Notes under the pieces: generated by a model
Databases searched by the model: none
What the model saw: only the letters and a program-made list of their open reading frames with translations
Told to the model about the DNA's origin: nothing
Part shown: positions 52,001 to 64,000 of the stretch, piece after piece
How the letters are laid out: every line of letters starts with the position of its first letter
Numbering within the stretch: position 1 is the first letter of the stretch
From: Anisakis pegreffii
Taxonomy: Eukaryota; Nematoda; Chromadorea; Rhabditida; Anisakidae
DNA: 64,000 bases
Direction: 5' to 3'
NCBI GenBank assembly: GCA_035041965.1
Contig: JAPYMA010001200.1
Span: 1-64,000 of the forward strand
Program-made: the position numbers and the translations under genes

Positions 52001-55000
52001 TGTTGATGAAAAAACAGAATACAAACAGGAAATTAATCCTATCATCAAGAGGTTTTCTATCGGGCATCCATCGGTGCTATCAGATCAAACACCTATTTTA
52101 AAAGCATCATTGAACATTCAGAAAGCGAAAATCAACCAACAGCGGTTTGTCAATTTCCTCAGTCTTTCGAAATACACTGAAATTTCCCCTTTAATAACAT
52201 TGGTATGTATCGAAAACAATGATTGATTGTTAGTCCATTAATGAACCTTTCAGCTGCGTTCACTTCCGATTTATTCAGTGTTCTCTAATCTTTGGTTAAT
52301 GGAACGAACTTGTTGGACGTTCGTTCTGCATATGATCACATCAATTAATCTGTAAGTTTGCATAGGCGATAGAGGTAGTATTATGAAAGGAATTTCGGAC
52401 ATGGCTAAATGCACTGTTGTAAATTTGTCCTTGATAGGGAAGTGAATGGCAGCAGCAGCAGCACATGTGCGGATAATAGTATTGTGTAATCGCAGCAGTA
52501 ACACGCATAAACCTTTCATCGATACAAAACGCTCCTCACAGCACATGTGCACAACACATTTGTTTGTGCATGCGCACATATGCAAAGAACATTTTGAACT
52601 GATTGTTGAGATCATACAAAATTTTTTAGTCATTCCAGGTTTCTTGGTTGTTTCGTTGTTACTTACTACCAGTATTATTTTGGTTATCATTAAAAGATTG
52701 AGCTGTTTTCATGCTCTAGGCGATCTGTTTCCTTGATGTGTTTACGAGGATTATCTCACCAGAATAATTACTTTCCCAGTTTTCTGCACGTGTTTCGGTG
52801 TACGTTCAATTCAAGATATTTCTGGCATGCGCAAAATCTTTCATGCGACATTTCTGTTTGGCGTTTTTTTGATTCAGCAGTGTTTTTGAATGCTGAAATT
52901 CTTATTCTTAGTACAGATATATTGTTAAGTCACCCCAATGCTCAGTGAATTTCAGCGATGTGTTTTGTCTTTTATTACTTATCGTTACAGTTCTATTCTT
53001 GGATTGATTGTTCGGTAAGGAATTGCCGGTAATCTTTGCTGAGAGGTGACTGTTTCATGTAGGATTAGCCAGAACTTTTTGTTTCTTTGCATTCTAAAAT
53101 AATGAATATATCATTTCGCCATTTTGTTTGTTTGCTTTTTTGTATGCGTTCGAATGAAGTCATATGGAAATGATGAATCATCTGTCAGCACTTTATGGAA
53201 CAATTTGTTGAGAAAACTTTTTGTGAAAACGATAAAAATTCGTGACGATCATTGGACGGCGCTCGTTTTATGAATGTTTTTTTCGAAGTGAAAAAAATTT
53301 CACTTTGTGATGGCTTCAACGAGCACATACTATATGAAACAGTTAGCTGTATCTCAATCTCACTAAACACACAAAACTTGCACGCATTTGTCGCTTTAAA
53401 AAATTTTCCCTCATTTGACTTGAATGACATGTTTCAAATCTGTCTGCAAATTGCGATAATATTCTGTGTAAAGTCGGCAAAATGAGCTTTTCGAATAATC
53501 GTTCAGGAAATTAGTCCAATAAACAAGTAACGTATCAAGAGTATTTGACCGTCTTTTATCACCTTCAACCACTAATTCATTTTATACAATTGTATACACA
53601 GTCAATGTTGCACGTTGAGTATTAAAGGTGAACATTTTCCACACTTTGTGAGTTTTATAGTTTTTATAATGCAGTCAAAACTTGTTTTTTGCAGTAGTAT
53701 CATTTAATCGTTTACACACATTTTAGCATAATAACATAGCGAACGAGTCACACTCGCACCTTTTATTCAGGCTATTAATGCGCTATTAAGTAGAAACATT
53801 TCATAATGCACTGCTATTTTTACTGCTACTTGTTGTCTATCAATTGAAGTGCGCACATTTACGATTCTCAACGGTAGTTCATTATATTTGATGAGAATTG
53901 ATCAGTTATTATCGAAAAATTTACACAGTTTCGCTTTGAAGAGAACACGGCAACGCGAATAATGAAGCTGAAAGTGTTATTATTAATAACAAATGAAAAT
54001 TATGATGGTGTAAACAAAAGATATTGTTTGATGAGTGCTATGATTGTTGAGTGTTTCGTGAAAGATAGCAGTTTCGTGTACGAGTTGATTTCATTATCAC
54101 TCACAGTCAGTCAGCTGATAAGCAGTGAATTCGACCAACAAAAAGTTCCTGTGCTTTGACAAAACCACACACTCATCAAAGCATCAACGTATACCACCAT
54201 CCTCTAAATTCACTCTCAAATTTGTTCACCTCAAAATTTATACTTCAAATACTTTGCTGAAACTGACCAAGTGCGAACAATAATTTCTCGAAATGAAGCA
54301 GTGAATGAATGAACAACGTAAGAAACACGCTCTGATTCGATGTTCAAATGAAACTTTGATTTGTTCCATCAATTCCGTTCATTTTCGAATGTTAGCAGTG
54401 ATCTCCTTTTGACGTTTTTGTATTGACGTCAATCAGTCAGTTGAAATGATGAGATTCAAAACACAATAATGAGTTGAGCGAAAGCATCGACGTGAACATT
54501 ATTTATATTGTCGGAAAATCTCAAATAAATCATCGCATCGGCAGTGTCTTCAATAAATAATTCGCTTTCCTGTCGAAACTTTTCACTGAAAACAAAAACT
54601 GCAAAACGAATTCGAAAATAAAAGTAGCTGGGAGATGAAAACAGCTGTTGAAGGTGTTTTTCTCAATGAAATTAATTGATATTTAGTTCAACATCTGACT
54701 CCTCTCCTTACCGTGTTGAAAAAAATAGAACGATAGAGGTATTTTGTCGTTGAGATTGGTTGAGCTAGGTACTTCGTTCCACTTTTATGACTTCTGAGCG
54801 ATTTTTTCTCGAGAAAAGTTCTTCGTAAAATACGTTTGACTTTCATTGTTAAAAAAATGAATATCCAGTCATTTGTTCATTGCTTCAAACTTTAACGTCA
54901 GAATGTTTTGTGATGCTGATGACGATGTTGGGTGAGCATATACGATCGAGCTATGTGCTTGCGTTCACTTAACTGTTTTCATCTATCGCTCATTTATACC

Positions 55001-58000
55001 CCAGTGATAGCAACTGATAAACTGCTAACAATTGGTGAACTTATTCTCTTTGGAAGCCTAGAAATTTTTCTTCGTTAACAGTAGTTTACTTATTCGATCA
55101 ATTTGATCATATGATGATCAGTAGTTCATCATCGAGATTGTTTCTTTATATTCGGCAAATTATTATTCCGTATTTAATTCCACGAAACATTGATATTTGT
55201 CATCGCAAATGCATTTTGGCACTTTTTTGGTAATGAAATGATTATGAGTTGGTTTCATCAGCATCAATTATCGCGACAGGAAGAGACATTTTTCTTGCAC
55301 GTAGACATTCAGCAAGGTTGGTTTTTTATGTTTACGTTGTATTCGCTTTGATTCCTTATGGATGTGCACGAATCCGTTTGAATGAATCACCTTCAAATAA
55401 ATGGTCGATTTTTGTGAATGAGTGGAAGTGTTCATGAATTGAAGACAGATCGATCGTTTTGCTCGAAAATTTGGTTGCGCAGTGATAAGGTTGACCCTAG
55501 AAAGCTTTCATTTATCAATCTTCGATTCATTGATTATTCCATTAATCATGAGTTTTGCGTCTTCATCCTTATCATCTGAATCCTTATCATTTGATTCAGT
55601 ACATCACTCATTGCTAAACTGTAGTTGGTTCGTAGTAATAAAGGCGTAATATCTACAAAAACAATTTTAGATTTCTCTAATCCAAAAAGCTTTGAATTTG
55701 ATCTGCCTCAACGAATATAAAAGTAAATCTACTGTATTGATCAGTTAAATGTATCACAGAAATATTATTCATTTTTATTCATTATTCATTGCTGATTTGA
55801 TGTTGAGGAGCGAGCGATCGTTTGGTAACCATGTGAGTGTCGTTTGTAATCTTTTTGGACAGCTTGAGCGGAAAGTAACAGATTTTAATGATTATCTGAG
55901 TTATTTACAATCATTGATAAATTGTTAATTTGTCACATATGACTCATATTTTATTCGCATTCATTTTACTTGTTAAATGAATATTGTTATTTTGGTTTCA
56001 AGGTTTGCTCTATTAAGTATCGCCTTCACTTCGGTTTTTTGTGAATCATCATCTTCAGTCGTCAATCATTTCATGATGGTACAAAACACCGTGAAATTTC
56101 ATGGACCACATATGAGAAAATAACAATTTGCCAATGATTCCAAATATACTCAGATACAGTTACATGAATGCGATTCTATATAGTTGATTGAGTTTAACGT
56201 GCTGTATGATACAATTACTGTTTGTGAGTAGGATAATACAACCATTGTTCTCTGCAAAATTAACAGTAATTTTTTCATGAAAAATGACTTGCAATAGTAG
56301 AATATTTGAAACAACGAATGAATTAAATTGAGTATCGATTGAGTTGCACTCGAACGATATATATCACTCACAAGAATAGAGGATAATACTGAAGTTTACG
56401 TTCGATGTGCGTATATGATCATTATTAACGAGGGTGTGCTCGTTTTCAATACTGTTTTGAATAGTTCACATTCCTCTCGCACATAACGTGACGCATCGAG
56501 TTGGTTCCACTGATACTCGTATTATTTCCATCTGTCATGATAATGATAAGTTTATCGTGAGCTGATAATATTAAAAAGTAGCTCGTTGTACTGATAAGGT
56601 CTTTGATGACGAGAGTGATTGGTAATACGAAGTTTCAGTGGGACCGAGTTACGTGTTATGATAGTGAGTGGCTGCTCATCATCTGGATCGAATTCAACAT
56701 CGGCGACAGAGCAACAGTCCAAAACACCTTCACTATCGATCAGCAGCTCGCGTTCAGATCGTCACATTTCTAACAGTTCAAGAACATCCACATCCAATCA
56801 TAACAATGCGATCGACAACCAAAATAACAGCAGTTTAATTTATACTCCTCATCTCAACTCACCACAATTTTATCAGGTAACCTTATCGCTTTATTTATCC
56901 AATTTTCGTCACTTATTGCATGAGTCTAATAAATCACTAATTAATTTGACTATTCCACATTGCATCGAATGAATCTAATCTTTTAAAACTGCTTATGTTA
57001 GATCAACCAATCGGTCAATACATTTATTGTGTAAAACGGAATTTGAATACCAAATCGAGTAGACTCTTTGATTATAACGTTATTGTAGTAATAGATATTT
57101 GCGATAGTTTTACTGAAGAGGGAAGGTTTTATAACTTTATCGATGTTGATTTCATAGTTCGTGCCGCTATCTGATTTGGATTTCATCAATAATCATTCAA
57201 ATAATTTCGCAATTGTAATACTTTTCGTGAATTCAACGCTTTCCTTACGTTTATCTAATATCTGATGCTGTGATCAGCCTGTGTTCCGGTCTTTGTCTCG
57301 TATTTCTTTTCAGATTACATTTTTCAGTTCCTTCAAATCACCAAGCTCAGCCCTTGTCTCTTTCTCATTTCCTTTAAACAAAATTGCTGTTACTTCATCC
57401 AAATCATGATGTATGTATGCATTATATTTAATCACAACCTCGAAATCCACCCATTCACCCATTTTCACGGCGTCAGCGCTTCCTGTTCCAAACAGACGCC
57501 ATGCACCCACCACATTTACTATTCTCCTTGAAAGGCTCAAATAAAAACGCTTGTAAAAGCTCATAAATATGCATGCGTATCATCGAATTGAATCATAAAA
57601 ACATGCATCAGTGTGAATCGAATCATTTGATGATTAATCTTGATCAATTAAAATTCGATAAAATGCATTCAGATCACTTAATCAATTCAATAAATGTTAA
57701 TAAATTATTACCGATATTTTTCGTCTATAAGCTAATTCCATCATTATTTGCGTAGAGTGCTGTTGCTAGTTTAGCACAGAACTGCGAATTTTATGGTCTG
57801 TGAGCATCTCTTTGGTTTTGTGGTTTACTAGCGACAACCGTCCAAGGTCAGTCATTAACGAAATGTAACATTCGCACATTAGGAGTGTGCCTCTCGATTC
57901 CGCTCTTTCGAGAATTCCGGTTGTTAATTGGTCTCTCAGCTCCTCCGGCTTATGTTTCTGACGAATTTCCTATTCTGGTTTCTTCTCTGATGCTCGTCCA

Positions 58001-61000
58001 AGAAGAGTGTTATGTTTTGTTACCATCTTCTCAGCTCTCAGCTTTTTTTGTAAAAAACGAAATTATTGCTGTTCCAGTAGCAATAGCAGCTAATCAAACC
58101 AATGTAATTTAGTGTTTTTGCAACCATTTCATGAAAGTGTATGACATTCGAGCAGAACTCTCAATGAGAAGGTTCTCATTCAAAATCGCACTTACTCATT
58201 GTTTCACAAACTTCGCACAGATCGAATTTCTATCGGCAAAATGATTGTCGCATCGATTAGCGTTGTTTGCTTGAAGCAGTGCTTGAACGTGATATTAGAT
58301 TGAATGAAGGGATGTGTTTATTTTGAACCATATCTAATTATATCTAATTACGAAGAACGTTGTGCGCTTTTTGTTATTGTTTTGTAACATTTGGAATGTT
58401 ATCTAATCGACACAAAATCTATCGTCAATCAAATGAACTAAGAATGATTTGCACGAGAATCTAGAGGATATCTGTAGAAAGAGATTGCAAATGTGGACTT
58501 ATTGATGCATCGTGATAAGATTTGTGTTATAATTGTTTGCCTGCAGGCACCTCAACGCCGCATAGCGTCTTTATATGGTGATGGTCGTTCGTGGTTGACC
58601 ACTGCCGGTTCCTCGGTGCATTCGAGTGCAGTGATTAGAGGTGCTAATATAGCGTCTGGTTCAGCGTCGGGTTCGAGCTCAACTTCACCGTTGATGAGTT
58701 CAGTTTCAAACGCTCGTTTGAACGATAGCTTACCGTCTCGTTACACTGCCACGAGCAATTTCTCAAAGGTAACGCTATCGTTCACCTCCTTCATTTCCTT
58801 TCTCCCTTTCAGCGTTTTTTGCTGACATACACTTGATTCGTTTATGTTGTTCACATTCGTTGTTTGATTTCGTCACGAAGTGAACTTGGTTCGTTTGTCG
58901 ATAAATTTTTATCAATCCATCAATTTTTTATGCTGCTTGTGTTTATTATCATCCACATCGTTCATCTGATCGGTTTATTGATTCTCACAGGGTTTATCAA
59001 CCGAATTTGTCAATTGTTTGTTCTCATCTCTATCTCCATTCGTTTTACCTGCTAACCCATTCGCAACATTGATTGAAAATTCTATGTTCTTATCAATTTA
59101 TTAGTGGAAAATTTTGGGTAGTCGTAAAAAACGTCAAATTTAATGTTTTACGAGCTTTATGTTATAATTTTTATGTTACATTCGAAAAGAACCATTTTAG
59201 GTTATGAACAAAAGACAGTTGCATTAGATGTAAATGAATGAATTTATTAAAATCGATTGTTAAAATTTATGAACTTTATTCATTGATTGTTTTGATCAAT
59301 CAAATGATCAGAATGCTGTGAATAGATCTTTACTTCTTTCAGGTAATGAATCAAAATCAGATTAATCGTACGGATAACAATCGACCAGTTTCATCCTCTT
59401 CGTTACTATCAAATAGTATGTATAATAATTATAACCGGCCCAATATGAATGCAATGTCAAATCAACGAATACTATCACCGTTCAACGGCACTGTGCATCG
59501 TCCATACGCCGTCCAGCCGAATCGTCTGCGGGCAGCCGTATCGACGGATAATTTCTCGACGAATCGATTCTCGAATCAACTCGATTATAATGAGAACAAT
59601 TACGGTGGACGTTATCCACCGCCACCCTATCATGTGGCTAGCAGGTGAAAAACATCATTATCGATCAGAACTGATAATCCTCTACTATGCCATCACACTC
59701 CTCTCGAGATTTCATTGAGTCTGCGCGAAACAATGCTTGAAAACACGAAACAGTGGTTGAATAACTGCGCGTATTGCGCAGTTATTCAACCATTGTTTCG
59801 TGTTTTCACGTTCTCTGATCAAAGCCGTCTTAAACAAGATGGCATTTGTGAAATATATTCTTAGTTGAAAAGCGATATAAGGTCATGCGCGGCACATAAT
59901 CCTATTTGATACGACGTTTACGTGTAGTGAACATTCGTATTCTCTCGATGCGAATAAATTTGTCATTTTACAAATCAATCTTGCTTGATTCTAATTATTC
60001 CTGTCAACGAATATCTTACATCTCCAAGTTATTCCTCTTGCTTTCGTGAATTAACACATCCTTTATTGTATATCATTTTGCATACGACTTCCCATCTCAT
60101 CGACGAACTATCAGACATATTCATAATTTGTAGATATATCGTTTTATAGATATCTTCAGTGAAAATTTTTAAATTGAATCTTGAATTCACTTGTTTAATT
60201 GTTTCCGTCTTCAACTGGTTATACCAGTGAACTGTATTCGAATGCACTTAGTTCAATAATGAATTGCAATCATCACAGAACTAAGTATGGATCACTCCAT
60301 AAATCCTCATCGGTTTTTTCATGCGTCTATAAAAACCACCAACACCTTTTTTCGGAAAATGGTGTGATTATATTATCTTTGAACACGCCTTCTCAACATG
60401 CCCAATTCTCGTGTTGTTTCATAATGCACACGACACGATGTCGTATCTAATTTTTGAATTATTCAGTTTCGATATCGCTCAAAAATGAGGTTTAATTGCT
60501 ACGATTATTCGTGAATGGCCTCATTGTGCACCAAAAAAAGAGTTTATCGACGAGTGCTGATAATAGAAGATGTAATAGTGATGATTATAATGTGATCTAG
60601 GTGTATCCAGCGTATCGCTCGCGAATTCCTTAACAACCAAAATCACTTTTATAATTCATAAATCTTCATAATAATGCGTTAATTTGTTTACGTCTTGGTC
60701 TCGTTTCGTTTTCTCTCAATTCAGTTCATCAATACTGCGATGTATTATTGACTCGTCAGTGATTCTCAATTTGAATTTCATCCTGAATCACCTAAAATCT
60801 GAACTCGAGATACATATGATCATTATCCTTTAATGAATTTCCTGCCTCATGCACTCTCACCCTCATTATTTCATCATCACGATCTCCTATAAGTACGGAA
60901 AATTATAGATATTTTCATTATTGTTCCACTCGGCAACTATCATCTGTTTGCTCTTGCCATTTTAATAATCACCATTCGCATATTGAAGTTCTTTTCGAAT

Positions 61001-63676
61001 TTCATTTTCTCATAAATGCCCTTAAATGTTGAAACCAAATAGCCACGTTTATGAGTAGAATTTCACAGATATTCTTTAGGAGCAAATTTTCTTTTTGTAT
61101 ATTTCTTTCACGAAATAATTCCAAATTTGCCATCGTTCTATGATCATTTCTGATCGTTTCCCGTTTGTAATTGATACAATCCCATGTGTTTCAGCCTGGC
61201 GGAATTCATTTTACGTTTCATCTGCGATATGTTCACTTTTCATTTTTGCTGCTCGCAAACAATATTTCGAGACATATGAGTGATATTACAGCTTACTGTT
61301 CATTGCTGAAGAATATTTATGATAGCAACTGAACAGGCGATTTAGCTTGCTAGCGTTTGCTCATAACAGCAACCAGTAGTGAAATTCATCAGCGTCCTTT
61401 CCAGTTCTATCATGCATTCTCATAATCAGTCATACATAGAGAATAAATTTTTGGTCGAAGGTAGACCCTAAGGACGTCCACAGTCTTAGACCAACATCAA
61501 CTATTAGACTCATAGTCGTCTCTTTCTAATATTTTTTGAAAAAGAAATTCAAGTTCTATGCAAATATCATTCATTCACACGTAATTCAGTTAACTTCCTT
61601 CTCAAAATGTTATATTTCCATTCACTGTTCCATTTTCAGGTTCTCCAGAGAAGCACACTCGCGATTACTTGCACCGAATGCGTTAGATGCAAAACGTTTG
61701 CAAAAATTTCAATCACCGTCATTCAGCACCAATAATAACGTAGCATTGGGCAGTGGTGGTGAACTACGGAACGGCCGTAGCGGAGCAGAGCCGCAGAGAG
61801 CAGTGGCCACTGTGAAACTAGCATCACCCGATTCGTGGATGCGAAATTGCACAACACGCCCCATATCACCGTCCGTTCCGCACAACTTCAACCCTAATTG
61901 GCGACGTTCCGCACTCGCCTATCCTGAGGTCAGTAGGAGGCTCGCGTTTTAGTCGTGGGCAAAAAGAACATTGAAAATTGACGACGTGACAGCTAGCTGT
62001 TCATTACTGAAGAATTTATATAATATCAACTAAACGAGCGATTTAGCTTAGATGTGAACAAGGACGTTTGAATTCGATAGCAGTATGATATCGGAAATAA
62101 CTTTGACCTTACGACTGAAACGGAGGAAACTTCTGAAGAAACGTTTCGACGGAAGAAGCTTCAACTGAAAAACCTTAGAACATATTCAGGAAACTTCTAA
62201 TGAAAAAATTTGGAAATGGATTAGAAAGTCACCGAAATAAAATGGAATTAATTCATAGTTCAAACAATAATACAACTTCATAGTTTAAGAGCATAAGATG
62301 TTATCTTGTGCTCTTAAACTACGAAGAAGTTGTATTATTGTTTTTCAAAACAAAAAAATCTCATTGTCAGCTCATTTATAAATTTATTTTTAATTTATAT
62401 GACTGAACAAGTTTATGGAATCAACAAAGTTTTGTTTTTGGTCTTTTTTCTAAAATTCAAATTAACCAAAACTGGAATCATTCATTAGTGTAAGTGAAGT
62501 AAAAACAATCACTGTACAAGCAAATTTAATAAATTTATGAACGTTTCATATCTGTTTTAGTCGACAACAAATCATTCATAACGAACAGTGATTGCTAATC
62601 ACTGATTAATCAGTTACTTGTTTTGGAGGTTTCATCTTTTCGAAATAATTTCTAGTTTTGACTATTATGTTATAATATCTTAATTAACTACTGAATCACT
62701 ACATTAATCTGGGTCAAATGTGTATGCGTATTAAGTCCATAAAATACTTCTTTAACCAGTATCAATGAAGATGATTAATATTCATTTTTTAAGTATAATC
62801 AACCATCGGATACAATGAAAGAGGAAGATAATAAGGACAGAAAAGAGATTGAAAATAGATCAGGTGAGAAGTATGGTTCGCATCAGGCCGTGAATATTAG
62901 TGCCTCAAACAAGGGAATAATACCAATCAATATCAGAACAACTTCGAATGATAATAATATCGTCAAGATGAGAAATGACTCGACTGCTCAAAAGGTGGTT
63001 GATTTGGTGTTTGGATATTGTTCACGAAGTAGTCACCTTTATCGATTGTGATTCTGCGATTAATGTGATAGGATTGATGTGATGTGGTGTTAATGGTTTT
63101 ATTATTGATTGTGACGATATTTTACGAAAGTTAGCGCTTTTAAAAGCTTTAATGGTGTTGGCATTCGTTTCATTCATTGGGAGCGTAGAATGAATTAGAG
63201 GATTTGTTCGGAAATACTTTGGGAAATCAGTGAGAAATGTTTTTTTGGATAGTTTTTTGTGGTTTGATCGAACAATTTAGCTTGCTTATCGAATTATGCA
63301 ATAGTGATTATGTTTAGGATTCAAACAAAAGACATGCAGGCAGTAACTGGGAACAAGAGTTCATCGAGGAGAGCGACGAAAACGGAAATATTCCAGTGCA
63401 ATTTTATAATCCGGGTGAGTGCACATTCACCATTATCGATATCCAAAGCGATTTTTTTTTACCGAAATGCAGAGCAACGGTCAGTTACAGTGACAAGTCA
63501 GCAACGAGCAGACATTAACACATCAGGACCATCGTCGAAATTCGGACGCTTTGCACCGAGACAAGCCTCGTTCATTGCTGCCATATCGGGCACCGAAAGA
63601 AATACTATCAACAACAGTGACAGTCACAATAATAATCAAACCTCACAACTCAGTCAGTCCAATAAACAGCAACAAG
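43086..63676 (+). CDS. ARHGAP21/23 (PAC-1)-type RhoGAP, 5' part with PDZ domain; continues past the right edge
   Basis: Rho-family GTPase-activating protein of cell contacts. Exons: about 43086-43237, 43628-43839, 56639-56876, 58547-58768, 59343-59644, 61640-61928, 62794-62994, 63318-63414, 63473-63676. Phases agree and give about 639 codons so far. The PDZ domain is split across the first three exons. YGFTIRHTTVYP matches the signature GFTLRHFIVYP of ARHGAP21/23; NAGLRCGDRILCINDEAI is the carboxylate-side core; GTELRVMIV is the last strand, equivalent to TTLELSVMP. Downstream is a long Ser/Asn/Arg-rich disordered stretch, with RQASFIAAISG resembling RHQSYILAVN of ARHGAP21. The PH and RhoGAP domains are not in the window. 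The 5' start is open: the first exon could begin at 43086 or the frame could start at ATG 43145. The acceptor at 62793 is AAG. Family assignment rests mainly on the PDZ signature. Confidence 0.8.
45139..45212 (+). tRNA. tRNA-Met (elongator), anticodon CAT
   Basis: A complete 74-nt cloverleaf. The acceptor stem GCCTGAG/CTCGGGC is fully paired with one G-T. The D arm contains the A-box TAGCGCAGTTGG. The anticodon loop is CTCATAA with anticodon CAT, inside the TCAGT...TCTGA stem typical of animal elongator Met tRNA. The T arm is GTGAG-TTCGAAC-CTCAC (B-box). Discriminator A, no intron, no encoded CCA. It lies in the large RhoGAP intron, on the same strand. Confidence 0.97.
45213..45220 (+). terminator. 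RNA polymerase III T-run after tRNA-Met
   Basis: TTTCTTTT begins immediately after the discriminator base. The TTTT at 45217-45220 fits a pol III terminator. Confidence 0.7.
59739..59807. repeat. Near-perfect 32-bp hairpin in a RhoGAP intron
   Basis: Two 32-base arms (59739-59770 and 59776-59807) are inverted copies with one mismatch, separated by the 5-base loop GTATT. The hairpin sits about 95 bases after a splice donor (59645). No similarity to the other inverted-repeat elements is evident. Confidence 0.85.
61296..61348 (+). repeat. 53-bp direct repeat, left copy
   Basis: It runs from CTGTTCATTGCTGAAGAAT to GCGATTTAGCTT and matches 45 of 53 bases of the copy at 61997-62049 with no gap. 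The two copies lie on either side of the 61640-61928 coding exon. Confidence 0.75.
61997..62049 (+). repeat. 53-bp direct repeat, right copy
   Basis: The second copy of the 61296-61348 repeat, same orientation, with eight substitutions and no indels. It begins 68 bases after the 61640-61928 exon ends. Confidence 0.75.
62263..62342. repeat. About 37-bp-arm inverted repeat in a RhoGAP intron
   Basis: The left arm starts AACAATAATACAACTTC and continues AGTTTAAGAGCA. The right arm is its inverse with a 3-base bulge and one change. The loop is only a few bases. The base content is AT-rich and no coding sense is seen. Confidence 0.75.
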
Positions 63677-64000
63677 GTATGTATGTTATATGCAAGATCG
63701 ATGTTTGAATACATTTCTCGCACGTTAAAAAATCATTTATCACGGATTGAGTGATATTGAAAGAAGGTGTGCGACGTTCCTTAAACCACTCAGTGCTTCA
63801 CGGCTCGAAAAGAACTCGAAATTTGTCGAAAAAGTTTTAGTTTCAGTTGATAACACAAACAGACACTGATCGTGAATTACGTACCTATAATTAGGGTTTA
63901 CATAATAGAATTACAATTTTTGTGTAATTACATGATCGTGTTACGTGCGTTGTTTTGTTAACGAATGGTGCTTTTTTTGGGATTGCTCATTCGACAGCGA

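Larger units (their letters stand above)
43840..56638 (+). other. 12.8-kb intron inside the PDZ-coding region of the RhoGAP gene
   Basis: The donor after ...IIRT (GTGCGT at 43840) and the acceptor AGTTTCAG ending at 56638 join in phase to complete the PDZ domain. Between them is a tRNA-Met gene at 45139-45212 and otherwise AT-rich DNA with no exon I can support. Minus-strand open frames at 46351-46764, 49709-50071 and 52271-52690 have no recognisable motif. It is far longer than the other introns of this window, most of which are below 800 bases. Confidence 0.75.

Noticed and set aside
52271..52690. 139-codon minus-strand frame with many Cys
   Set aside because: No known Cys spacing. An overlapping plus-strand frame of 96 codons over a GCA repeat suggests chance.
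1..64000. CRISPR arrays, bacterial operons, phage or retroviral genes
   Set aside because: None seen. The spliced gene structure and gene content are eukaryotic, and no reverse transcriptase, integrase or transposase motif appears in any frame.

Overview
The window is AT-rich animal DNA, most likely from a nematode. Coding sequence is broken into about 78 short exons separated by GT-AG introns of roughly 70-800 bp. Most acceptors end in TTTCAG, TTGCAG or TTTTAG with no long pyrimidine tract. I built the gene models by hand, joining exons by reading phase and by remembered similarity to known families. No aligner was run, so exon edges are inferences unless stated otherwise. The species cannot be named from this sequence.

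All six recognisable protein genes lie on the + strand. They are: (1) 1543-5032, a SMARCAL1/HARP-type annealing helicase; (2) 6399-8484, a small RING-finger protein whose RING resembles CHFR but which has no FHA domain; (3) 10734-21384, a Tuba/DNMBP-type scaffold and Cdc42 exchange factor with the order SH3-SH3-SH3-DH-BAR-SH3-SH3; (4) 23880-27564, a TTC14-like protein with S1-like and TPR regions; (5) 28704-35965, VPS50/syndetin of the EARP tethering complex; (6) about 43086 to beyond 63676, the 5' part of an ARHGAP21/23-type RhoGAP (PAC-1 family) with a PDZ domain split between two exons. Its PH and RhoGAP domains would lie past the right edge.

The RhoGAP gene contains a 12.8-kb intron that carries a complete elongator tRNA-Met(CAT) gene. 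The intergenic and intronic DNA holds several short inverted-repeat elements. Two (6038-6262 and 37752-38010) have ends starting GGCAC and 8-bp target-site duplications, as expected of a non-autonomous DNA transposon. Two others (9619-9720 and 39126-39349) share TAGTGATG ends. Long hairpins and a diverged 53-bp direct repeat lie in the 3' introns of the RhoGAP gene.

Functionally, DNMBP (a GEF for Cdc42) and ARHGAP21/23-PAC-1 (a GAP for Cdc42/Rho) act on the same small GTPase at cell junctions and on membranes, and VPS50 acts in endosome and dense-core-vesicle traffic. SMARCAL1 and a CHFR-like ligase both fit genome maintenance. I found no gene cluster that clearly forms a new system. The most unusual items are the recurrent AAG/GAG splice acceptors, the FHA-less CHFR-like ligase, a 23-nt microexon inside the DH domain, the tRNA nested in a giant intron, and the mobile-element families.
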